64,000 nt of DNA, from NCBI RefSeq assembly GCF_910592395.1, contig NC_088315.1, forward strand, positions 622,501-686,500, given 5' to 3'. This document shows positions 54,641-64,000 of the stretch, piece by piece; the stretch's first letter is position 1; the number at the start of each line of letters is the position of its first letter. Source of the DNA: Lineus longissimus. Lineage: Eukaryota; Nemertea; Pilidiophora; Heteronemertea; Lineidae. The notes under the pieces are model-generated. The model saw only the letters and a program-made list of their open reading frames with translations, was not told where the DNA came from and ran no database searches. The translations under genes and the position numbers were made by a program.

Positions 54641-54689
54641 AAAAAAAGGGTACTGCTGAAAAGTGAAATTTCACCCTCCTGATTGTAAA
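54641..54689 (+). other. Probable 5' UTR part of PHRF1 exon
   Basis: A pyrimidine-rich acceptor ('ttgaatcttcag' ending at 54640) precedes 49 bases of untranslated sequence before ATG 54690. This implies at least one upstream non-coding exon, probably in the divergent promoter region near 53.8 kb. Confidence 0.45.
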
Positions 54690-57600
54690 ATGTCCAACTC
54701 TGACGAAAATGATGATTTAGTGACAACGAAGCGTAAATATGAAGATGGAGAAGAAGAAATTTTCAAAAAGAAGTTGAGAATGAGAGCAGAGGAAAATGGC
54801 GTTGTAAATGATGAAAAGGTAAGTGAGAGACAAATTTAAGTTTGTGCAAAATACTACACCAGGCCTCAGAGCATTGAAACTGGCTTATTTAAAATGTTGT
54901 ATTATGTTTTTTGTTGAAAAAAGTATTTGTTTACAAACAATAACATTCTGAAGTTGCTGAAAGCTAAAAGTATGGAGGAGAAAATACGATCTTCTTTCTT
55001 TTTCATAAGGTCAAGGATGGAGAAGAAGAAGAAGATGATGATGATGATGATGACGATGAGAGTGACGATGACAGCGATGATGATGAGGAAGATGATGATG
55101 ACGACAGTGACGATGAAGTAGAAGGGGAAGAAAACTCGGGCGAGGATGGCAGTGAAGATGATGAGTCTGGTGATGATGACGACGATGATGATGACGATGA
55201 TGAAGATGCGGATGCAGATGGAGATGGCAAAAATGATTATCAGGATGCTGGGGCTGCTGAGAGTGCCCAGTTGGCTACTCTCAGTGACAGTAGCGATGAA
55301 GAGAGTGAGAAATGTCCAGTGTGTCTCAACAAAATCAAGGAGCAGGACATTGGTACTCCTGAGAGCTGTGACCATGTCTTCTGTTTAGATTGTATTCAGG
55401 AATGGTCAAAGGTGGGTCAAAGCTGATGTTGTTAAGATTTCATATTCAGGTAGGCATTGCCGTGGTACGAATGTCAGCGCTCCTAATCAGAAGAACATCA
55501 ATTTATATTCAGCCATGCATGGCAGCAAGTTCATGGCCACAGGCTGGCTTCACAAAGAGATGGGAATCCTACATTGTTTGGGAGTGTATGCTCTCCAGGC
55601 TGTGACAGCGCGTCTGGCACCAGGATCAAGGCCGAATGATCACAACAGTTCTCAGAGAACAAAGAGTGCCCTAAATAGGATGATTTTATGTTTTCAGAAT
55701 GTTAACACATGTCCAGTTGACCGACAAGTCTACAATCTCATCCTAGCCCGCCACGGTGTGGAGGGAGTCGTCTTCAAAAAGGTATGAGTACTAATCACCT
55801 TCAGGAAAATGCAATTCAAGTTACTCGAGCAACTGAGTTATTGTGGTTGTGGTGGCAACAATGAGGACACCCAAAATAACTGAGGCTCGTGGAGGTCGTT
55901 GCCTGCTTTAACAACAACTGGAGTATGTTGTTGACTTATGGGATCATAGGGTGCTTGGTGTTCCTAATTGGTCAGTATTTGCTTACAGATCCCTGTTGAA
56001 AACCGTAGGATGGGTGAGGAGGAGGAAGAAGATGTGACAGTTTGTGAAGTGTGTGGTCACAGTGATCGTGAGGATCGTCTGCTCCTCTGTGATGGTTGTG
56101 ACCTTGGGTAAGTCAGCTGGATGAAGCCATGATATCCGATGAGTTGAGGTGCTTCAAAGCAGGGAAGTTTTAAAGATTTGTGAGTCAAAGTCAAGAGAAG
56201 ATACTGAAGACCAGGCCTTACTTTGATTTGCCACCTCAGCTGAGATGAAACCCACTCTTGATAATAATAATAATATTGAAAATTCTTATATGGCGCTTTT
56301 CAATGTTTGCCTGATCAAAGCGCTTTTGGGATATCATATTATTACCGAGGTCTCCACAGAAATCAATCAACCTATATGTATTACAAGTTAATAGAGAACA
56401 CAGCTTTATTGTCCTATGTTCTTGATAAAGAGATTAACCCATTGTATCAATGTTTCAGATTCCACATGGACTGCTTGGAGCCACCTCTGCATCGAGTCCC
56501 AGTTGAAGAGTGGTTCTGTTTTCGATGTGCCGAGGGCCGTGAATCACCAGAGGATGTCGGAGCACATGCCCTGCGTCGACAAATCGCTCGCACTATGGTG
56601 AGTGAAAGAGTCCGCGCTCGTCTCCAGGAACAAAGGATTGACCGCGTTGTCCGAGCCCAACGTAGGCGCAGAATATTGGTAAGGACACATGCAAATTGTG
56701 CACGCTGCCCAACTTAACCATTAGCTTTACAGAGGTGCAGAAGATCCAAACGAAAATAGCACATTACGTATTGTGATCAACACATTTTTATCGTGGAAAT
56801 AGCATGTGCTCCCTTTTTGCAGTAATAAACCCATTGAAATGTGTCAACTGCTTTTATCTTCATTCTAATATTAGATAGGTTTACCTGGCTCATCTCACAT
56901 GTTGCTACTCTCTATTGTCTGGAGAAGGCTGAGAAGAAGAACAATCCTCTCTGTAAAACAGAACATCTCAGATCAATTGACCAACCCTTTTAAACTACTC
57001 TCTCTCTGCAGGATTCTGATTCAGAAGAATCTGCATCTGAAGCTGGAGAAGTGGCACCCCCTGCTGCCCCGAGAGCAAGGAGTGAAACTCCTCGTAGGAA
57101 GACAACAAGACGACGTAAGCGCAAGACCACCCGAAAGCGCAGGAAGAAGACGTCTCGCAAGAAGACCATAACGACATCTGCAACTAAGACTGCAACAGGA
57201 AGAAAACGAAAGTCACGGAGGAGGAGGAAGAGGAAAACTAAAAAGAAGAAGGTACATATATATCTCCATTTCTTGATTAGGTCCTTTTTGGAAGTGTTGT
57301 TAAAGTTATGCACAGTTCTTCCAAAAAGGATATCTCTGACATGAAGTGGGGCATGGTGGTGAAGTGGTGAGGCGTTTCAACTTGAAATGTAGGGATTTGA
57401 ATCTCTGTCTGGTCATTGTCTCATCCTCCGAGTTCCAAGTGATGTGCTGCACTGTATGAACAGCTCCTTATAACCCAGAGTGCCTCTGTGGAGCCTTGTG
57501 ACAGTTGTTGTAGTAGTACTCAGTCCAGTGCTTTAGACTAGTCCATAAAACATCCACATGTCTTGACAGTTTTTATGATTTTCCAGGCTGCTGTCCTTCC

Positions 57601-60600
57601 TGCTAAGATGATCACACCAAAAGCAAGAATCGCTCGTAGCCTTGGTTTGCAGAAACCCCCAACTGGTAAACATATCCCAATCGTGAAGAAATCTGGTGAG
57701 AAACCACGGTCTCTTCAACAGATGGATATTGGTGTGCAGCCTCTCTCGATTCTTGGTGATAGAAATAGCCTGGAGCCTTATAACGACAGGTTAGTGGAGC
57801 TGCAGTGTATGTGAGGAAGCTTTGGTTCATCCAGGCTGGACTCCGTGCGAGGCAACGTTGCCACTTGTATTGAATATGCCTCCCTTTGCTTCACTTTGTG
57901 TTGAAAAAAGATTGCCTGAATTCCAAATACCCAATGATTTCTGCTTATTTACATCTCAAAAAGTATACAAATTTTAAATCGAGGTCGGTTTAAGTAGTGT
58001 ACTCCTGGGAGATGATGGTATTGACATTTTTTTCTATCAATTTTCTAATTTTTTTCTCTCCGTTTTCCATTCAGTGACCATGAGAATCTTCCCAGTACCT
58101 CCAGTACATTGTCAGCTAAGAAAGTATGCTCATCCTCCTCCCTAAAGTCTCATCGGCCACTACCTCAAATCATGTAAGAACAAGCACCTTTGGTCAATTC
58201 TGACATTTCTTTGAATCATGACGTATATAAAAGAAGAACTTTATTGTTGGCAGGCAGCACTGGTCACCGGTGCAATACTTGATAGATTTTCATCATCCAT
58301 TCCATACTATTTGATAAAACTGCTGCTGCTGCCCAAATTTCATTACTGTATCTGTTTCACTCGGTCTCATTGCTTCTGTCAGTTTTTAAAATATATTTCA
58401 ATTTCCAAAAATATTTGCAGATTACCGAGGAAGAAGAAGCCAATTGTCATTGCCACAAAGCCAGTAGTGCCGGTTACGTCGACGTTTGACCTGTTGGGCA
58501 GCATCATGCAGGAGCAGAATACTCTCTACATGAAGAGTAAGGAGTTCACAATCAAGAGAGATGGTAAGTGACATGTTAATTTCGTACCTCTGGCAATCAG
58601 GCTGAGCAGTGACATCAAGCATTTGTGACTTTTGCTAAATTAACACTCTCAGAAATTTTGGCTCCTTGTGTCTTTTGTAGTAATTGTCACCTTTCCAAAA
58701 TTAGTTTTAAAATTTGGTTGATAATCATTGTTGGCTTCTGCTTTCAGGTTCCCTGGAGACGGCTCCAAAGGAGCCAGAGTTTCATCCTCGTAAAAGTGGA
58801 AGTCCCAAGAAATTGGTTCCAAGAATAAAGGAGCAGAGACATAAAGAGATTGTCGAACAAAGACCGAAGATAGATGTGGCTGTTGCAATGGATTGTGAGA
58901 ACAATGAAACACAAAATCAAGACAGAGGAAGGTTCTCTGGAGACAGACATGTTGGTTTTGGAGCAGTTGCGAAATGCAGTGAAGATTTTAGGAGAGATAG
59001 CGATGACAGTGGTGATGAATTGGATCCGGGGGAAGAAATGCCTGTGGGATTTAGTGGTGATGAGGATGATGGGAGTGGCCAGGAGGATGGCTCACAGGGC
59101 GGTGGCCAAGATGGTGCTGGTGATCATGGAGATGAGGCAGATGAAGCTGATCAGAGCGAAGGGGAAGGTTCTGGAGGAGATGACGGAGGTGAAGACGGTG
59201 ATGATGGTAAAGAAGAAGAAGGGAAAGAGAGTGGAGAGGAGGAGGAAGAACAGGAGGAAGTTGAAGAAGAAGAGGAAGAGGTAGCTGGATATGCAGAAGA
59301 GTGTAATGAAGAGGTTGATGGAGAGCAAAATGAAGATCAAGAGCACATTGAAGTTGGGATGAGTGACGCTGAGCAGCAGAGTGATGGCGAGGCAGAGCAA
59401 GAAGAACAGAGTGCTGGTGAGGCAGAGCATGGGGAGGAGAATCAGCGAGAAAGTGACCAAGGAAGTGCACAAGAGGTAGAGAGTGCAGAGGAAGGTGCAG
59501 GCAGCGAGCAGGATGAAACTGGTAGCGACCAAGAGGGTGCCGAGCAAGACGTTGCCACTGATTGTGAAGATGAAATGGAGGAGGATCAACAGGTTGACCT
59601 GGTGGCCGGAGGTGTGGTAGCCATTGCCTTGGGGGAGGAAATAGAAGCTCAAGAAGGTGGAGAAGATGAAGTAGAAAGTGCCAAAGAAGAGCAGGAGGAT
59701 GAAGAAGAAGAAGTAATGGAAGATGATGAGCATGCTGAGGAAGTCGAGGCAGAGCAGCCAGTTGCCACTGATGAGATGGGTAAACGTGTTGACAATAGCA
59801 ATCAGATGGAAATGGAGCTGGAAGGAGAGCATGGAGCTGAACAAGAAGCTGAGGCTGAGGTAGCAGAGGGAAGCGGCGAGCAGGAAGGTGAAGAAGAGGA
59901 GGAAATAGAGGAAGAGGTTGAAGAGGAAGAGGAAGGTGAAGAGGTTGAAGAAGTGGAAGAGGTTGAGGAAGTGGAAGAGGAAGAGGAAGAGGTTGAAGAA
60001 GAGGAAGAGGTAGAGGAAGTAGCAGAGGGAGAGCATGACGAAGGTGAAGAGGTAGAGGAGGTAGAAGCAGACACATCTGGGGAAGTAGTTGAACAAGAAG
60101 AGGGAGACGAGATGGCAGAGCATGGTGAGGTGGAGGAAGGAGAAGACCAGGAGGAGGTGGATCATGAAGTTGAGGAGGAGGAGGAGGTTGGTGAGCAACA
60201 TGGTCACGAGGAGGAGGAAGAGGAGGACGAAGAAGGGGAAGGGGAGGAAGGTGAAATCGAGGAGCCTCTCAAAGTACCAATATCTGAGCTTCCACGAATA
60301 CCAAAGATTAAAAAACTGAAACCGGAGCTCAAGGCTGAAGTGTTTGGCCCTGTGCCGCCCCGTAGTTCGAGTATCATGGATAGGGTCGGCCCAATAGCTG
60401 CAAAAGAGCCTCTGTTTTCAGCTAAGTGGGAAAAAAAAGAACGTAAATGGGAAAGGGAGAGGGCAGAGAAGCATGTGGATAGTTCTGAAGAAAAATACCA
60501 GGAAAGACATAGGCGGGATGAAGTGGATGACAAGTATCAGGAACGAAATCGTCGAGATGAGGAGAGGCATAGAGAACAGCGGGACAGGGATAAGGAAAAT

Positions 60601-63600
60601 GTCTTTACAGAGAAGAAACGATCTGAAAGGGAGGATAGACATGTGAGACATAAACACAAACGAAAACGAAGTCGATCACAGTCGATTGAAAGACCGTACC
60701 GTTCTAAAGATCGATCGCGTTCACGTGAGCGTCGGAGATCTAGGGAACGCTCTACTTCCAGATCACGTGAAAGGAGGCGCTCAAGATCACGTGAACGTAA
60801 GCGCCGGCATCGGGAGCGTTCATCCCGAGAACGCTCGCCAGTAGAGCGTGAACACAGGTCTGAGCGGAGATCTCGGCGAAAACGTGATAAAGATCGGGGG
60901 GAGCGTGAATATGAGAGTGGTGAGGAACGTTCAGTTGGGAGGTCAAGATCAACGAGTAATGAACCTCGCAGGAAAGATCGCGATGAGACAAGACCACGTC
61001 GGGAGCGGAGAGAGAAATATCGTCGCAGTGATAGTTCTGAGAGGAGAAATGAATCGTATGCTAATGAGGATAATGACACTGAGAAATATGAGTCAAAGTC
61101 ACGTCGAAGTGAACGTTTCATTGGAGAGAATACAATACGTGAAATTGAAAAAATTGCTGCGAAAAGTGAGAAAAACATTGGTCTTTATAATATGGCTCTC
61201 TCTGCCCCAGACAGTTCACTTGATGCGAGTGTGGAAAATATCATAGAGATACAAACAGGACGTATGATTGAAACGGTGCCGTTGAGAAAGGACAGTGTGA
61301 AAGATCAGTCTGGGGAAATGGATATGGACTTGACATACGATCCTGCAGAGCCAACGCAAGACCCTACACCTCCACCTTCAGATCTGCAAGTAGAGCACCA
61401 GCATGGAGGACCTTCTATCTTACCTCACCCCTCTCACCCACCACCAGCAATTTCCCCGATATTCCCTGAAGTTGAAAATGATAAGCATCAGCCTTTCCAG
61501 AATGTTATACAGCAGCCTACACCTGGGGTGCCTGTCAGTATGGCCCCTCCATTTGGCATGCTTCCTCCTGGGATGCAACCTAACGTCAGAGGACAGCAGT
61601 TTGTTCTCAATCCAATGTATCTGAACCGCCCAGTTGCCTTTGGAAGGATGCCTACTGGCCAGAGATTTGGACCCCAAATCCCAGTTGGACAGGTTGGTGG
61701 ACCGCCACAGATGATGCAACAGAATCGATTCATGGTACCATTGCGACCGAGTATGAATGGATTGCAGTTTGAGCCTGGGATGGAGCCAATGCAACCAGCT
61801 TTTGTGCCTGGTGTTGAGGGAGAAATGCAGGGTCCCCCTGGGTCACATTTGGTGCGTCAGCCCCCACCGCCACCTCCGCCTCCAGGGGGCATGATGCCTC
61901 CTCACAGCCGACCCATGTCACAGGCGCTGTTGAGGCCACCTCCCCCTCCTTCCTCACATGCTGGTTCAATGCAGCACGGCCTGCGTCCAGAACATATCCC
62001 TCCCCCTACCACATCTGGCGCCCATATAGGCTTACCTGGCATGAGGCCACTTCGGCCACCGCCGCCACCAAACATGCCTGATCTGTCAAAACCTCCTCCG
62101 GGATATAAAGAACACAAACCTGAAGATCCACGCCATGCTCCCATATTTGACATCATGGAACAAAAAGTGAATATACGAGAAAATAAACCTGGCCAGAAAT
62201 CTAGTCCTGGGGATAAAAGTGTGGCAATACAACAAACCTTGCAGTTGTTGAACACTCAAATGGCTATTGCAAATCTGGTGAAAATGAAATCCACGGAAGG
62301 TACAAATACAAACTCAAATGATACGTTTAAAGTTCCTGCATTGCCAAAAGGAGGGAAGGGTGCCAAGGATGCGTTTAAGGCACCGTTCCCGGTCGCGGGG
62401 AAAAAAGATAAAGAGGTGACAAATTCTGTGAATGATGGCGTGGAGGTTATAGAAATGGATGTCGCATCTCCTGAGGATGATTATGGTTTCTCATTCTCAC
62501 CGCCGCCCCTCGACGATGATGATGTTAAAGTGAATAACAAATCATCAACAAAGGAAAATGACAAACGTCCGATGAAGGGGAAGGATAAAAAAGACACCAA
62601 GACGCATCGTAAGAATAAAAAGGTGAAAGATACCGGTGGGAAAGGCAAGCAGTTTGATTGGTTGCCGCAGCCAGAGGAACCATCATCTGCCGTCGAGCTA
62701 GACAAGCAAGAGAAGGTACGGGTAAGATTTCCCTAATTTGCTTTTCTGTAACCTCTTTATTTTTGTGAGCCAAATATTTCACCAGAGGGGATAAAGCCCA
62801 ATTTTTAGGGGTGCAAAATTGTTTCAATGTTGGAAAGGGGATTTGTCCGTAGAAATTAGTGAAAATGAAATCTGAAAATGAAGTATTTGCCGACTTAAAG
62901 AAGGTTTTGACAAATATGGCTGCGAAAATCAAGGGTTTTTCAATGTTTCTTTTGCTGTTTGTTTCATGTCTTGTTCGTGCTTTCCCTTTTGTAAATGTTT
63001 AACTTCTGATAGTAAAGTGACTTAAGAATCCTAAGATAGTTTTCCCATCATGGCGAGGTTGACTGATGGAAATATTAGACTACACTCCACGTGTGACACA
63101 GGTGACGCCAGTGCTCATGGAGTCAATGTGGAATAAATTGATATCTATCCCTAGCGACTAGTCATGTGTTTGATCCTGTTTCAGTTCCATTGTCTCATTG
63201 ACTCGTCATGTGTTTGATCCTGTTTCAGTTCCATTGTCTCATTGACTCGTCATGTGTTTGATCCTGTTTCAGTTCATGAAGAAGCTAAACCGCCAGGAAC
63301 GTGTCATTGAGGAATGTAAACTTGCCATCAAGCCATTCTACGCCAGCAAGAAAGTCACCAAGGAGGAATACAAGGAAATACTTAGAAAATGTGTACCAAA
63401 GGTAACTTTCATCTATCAGTAATAACAGCAATATTTCTAGTTCCAAGTCAGGAACTGCTCATATTGAGAAGTGTGCTGGCACAGTGCAAGGGTGTTCAAT
63501 TTGCGATTGGAAGGTCATGGGTTTAAGTCTTGGCAGGTGCCAACCTTTCAACAGGCCCGAGGCGCCAAGTGTAGCTCAGTATGCCCACGCCTTGGTTTCT

Positions 63601-63935
63601 AGATAAGGCTGGGGGTGAATGTAAAGCACTTTGAGACAGTACTGTGGACAGTATACAGAGTGCTATAGAAGAATGTATTTCATATCATTGGCAAACATTC
63701 CTAAAACCCAGATTGACTTTTTCAGATCTGTCACAGTAAAAGTGGGGACATAAACCCGGCAAAGATCAAATCGTTCGTGGAATCATATGCTCTGAAAATG
63801 CAACAGGCTAGAAAGTATGACAAAAAGGCATCTCCAAAACCAGCCGCAACAAACACAGCTCGAGTCGGGAAAGTCGCCGGAAAAGTTAGCAAGAAATCTC
63901 CTTCTAAACAATCTATAAAGAAAAAGAAGTTATAG
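54690..63935 (+). CDS. PHRF1: PHD and RING finger domain-containing protein 1
   Basis: Twelve exons: 54690-54818, 55010-55411, 55698-55781, 55989-56107, 56459-56678, 57012-57251, 57587-57789, 58075-58173, 58421-58563, 58748-62721, 63273-63401, 63726-63935. All phases close, giving 1983 aa (human about 1650). An acidic N-terminus (about 48-120) precedes the RING: C145, C148, C163, H165, C168, C171, C182, with Asp185 at the last ligand position. A complete C4HC3 PHD finger follows: C224, C227, C239, C242, H247, C250, C265, C268. Then come a Lys/Arg-rich stretch (about 340-398), an 'FDLLGSIM' motif in exon 9, a Glu/Asp-rich domain (about 630-1050), an RS domain (about 1105-1325), a Pro-rich region (about 1417-1665) and the conserved C-terminal helical domain (1872-1950; '[17 protein letters not shown]', 'ICHSKSG'). 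The family is a nuclear E3 ligase that reads methylated H3 and associates with the Pol II CTD. Stop TAG at 63933; 3' UTR runs off the window. Confidence 0.95.
56258..56350 (-). mobile_element. 3' tail of a SINE/LINE-type element in PHRF1 intron 4
   Basis: Read on the minus strand, 'caaaagcgctttgatcaggc' leads into 'gaaaagcgccatataag', and the segment ends in an (ATT)n run. This matches the widespread conserved SINE tail (AAAGCGCTTTGA ... AGCGCTATATAA) that is recognised by LINE reverse transcriptases. Only the tail is evident. Confidence 0.6.
57342..57545 (+). mobile_element. tRNA-derived SINE in PHRF1 intron 6
   Basis: The head 'gcatggtggtgaagtggtga' resembles a tRNA A-box region, and 'gggatttgaatctctg' about 45 bases later resembles a B box. 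Some 130 bases of non-tRNA body follow. It lies between exons 6 and 7 and interrupts no coding sequence. Confidence 0.55.
63156..63275. repeat. 44-bp tandem repeat triplicating the exon 11 splice acceptor of PHRF1
   Basis: Units begin at 63156, 63200 and 63244 (partial). Each carries 'gatcctgtttcagttc', so there are three copies of the same polypyrimidine tract and AG, at 63083+101, 63228 and 63272 (that is, AG ends at 63184, 63228 and 63272). Only the third joins exon 10 to exon 11 in a frame that continues. The other two would add 88 or 44 nt and shift the frame. Confidence 0.96.
63466..63690 (+). mobile_element. tRNA-derived SINE with L2-like tail in PHRF1 intron 11
   Basis: A B-box-like 'ggtcatgggtttaagtcttg' lies in the head. 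The 3' part reads 'gtaaagcactttgagacagt' and then 'agtgctatagaag' before the end. This is the same conserved tail type as the fragment in intron 4, here on the opposite strand. The full head-to-tail layout makes it the best-preserved SINE in the window. Confidence 0.7.
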
Positions 63936-64000
63936 CAGAGTGTGTTATTTTAGCCAATGGTTTAATTGACGCACATTTCTTTGGTTTGAAGGATTTTTCT
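63936..64000 (+). other. Start of PHRF1 3' UTR (truncated by window end)
   Basis: Sequence after the TAG at 63933-63935 carries no poly(A) signal before the window ends. Confidence 0.6.

Noticed and set aside
56307-56458. N-terminal extension of the PHRF1 PHD exon from the continuous open frame
   Set aside because: The frame upstream of 56459 is intron with a SINE tail. The acceptor 'tgtttcag' and exon 4 phase place the exon start at 56459.
57387-57410. Intact tRNA gene at the B-box-like sites near 57.4 kb and 63.5 kb
   Set aside because: No complete cloverleaf can be drawn, and both continue into SINE body sequence.
59051-60207. Minus-strand open frames of 341 and 371 codons opposite PHRF1 exon 10
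   Set aside because: They are shadows of the GAA/GAG-rich acidic coding sequence, whose complement rarely forms stops. Their Leu/Pro/Ser/Phe-rich products have no motifs, and the sense frame is clearly PHRF1.

Overview
This is animal nuclear DNA. It has long introns with GT-AG boundaries, tRNA-derived SINE fragments with the 'AAGCGCTTTGA...GCTATA' type of 3' tail, minisatellites, and four multi-exon or two-exon genes with clear human counterparts. The SINE style, the lipoxygenase and the single RASSF9/10-type gene suggest a non-vertebrate, probably marine, bilaterian. I cannot place it more precisely from sequence alone.

Layout. Positions 1-34465 contain no protein-coding gene that I can support. 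They hold a 1.1-kb tandem duplication with a nested 207-bp repeat (6018-8015), a GC-rich patch joined to a (GAT)n tail (3722-3905), C tracts and one possible SINE. From 34.5 kb the window is gene-dense, in the order: RASSF9/10-like (+, CDS 34608-38210), a PLAT-domain lipoxygenase (-, CDS 39668-46997, 14 exons), cytosolic non-specific dipeptidase CNDP2 (-, CDS 49183-53433, 11 exons) and PHRF1 (+, CDS 54690-63935, 12 exons). I rebuilt all four by joining exons at GT/AG sites. In each the codon phase closes exactly, giving predicted proteins of 522, 682, 478 and 1983 residues.

Gene relationships. RASSF and the lipoxygenase converge, with poly(A) signals on opposite strands about 50 bp apart. Lipoxygenase and CNDP2 are co-oriented, separated by a region holding a 30-bp minisatellite that is open in all three forward frames. 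CNDP2 and PHRF1 diverge from a shared TATA-less region with ETS-like and CRE/ETS motifs. The four products have unrelated jobs: cell polarity or scaffolding, fatty-acid oxygenation, dipeptide hydrolysis, and RNA polymerase II-linked ubiquitin ligase/chromatin reading. I see no pathway cluster.

The most distinctive structure is a set of tandem duplications that carry splice signals: an 80-bp duplication of the end of CNDP2 exon 8 with its donor, a 44-bp array that triplicates an acceptor in PHRF1, and a 46-bp x8 array in the last lipoxygenase intron where every copy carries consensus 5' splice motifs. I did not find a wholly new multi-gene system.
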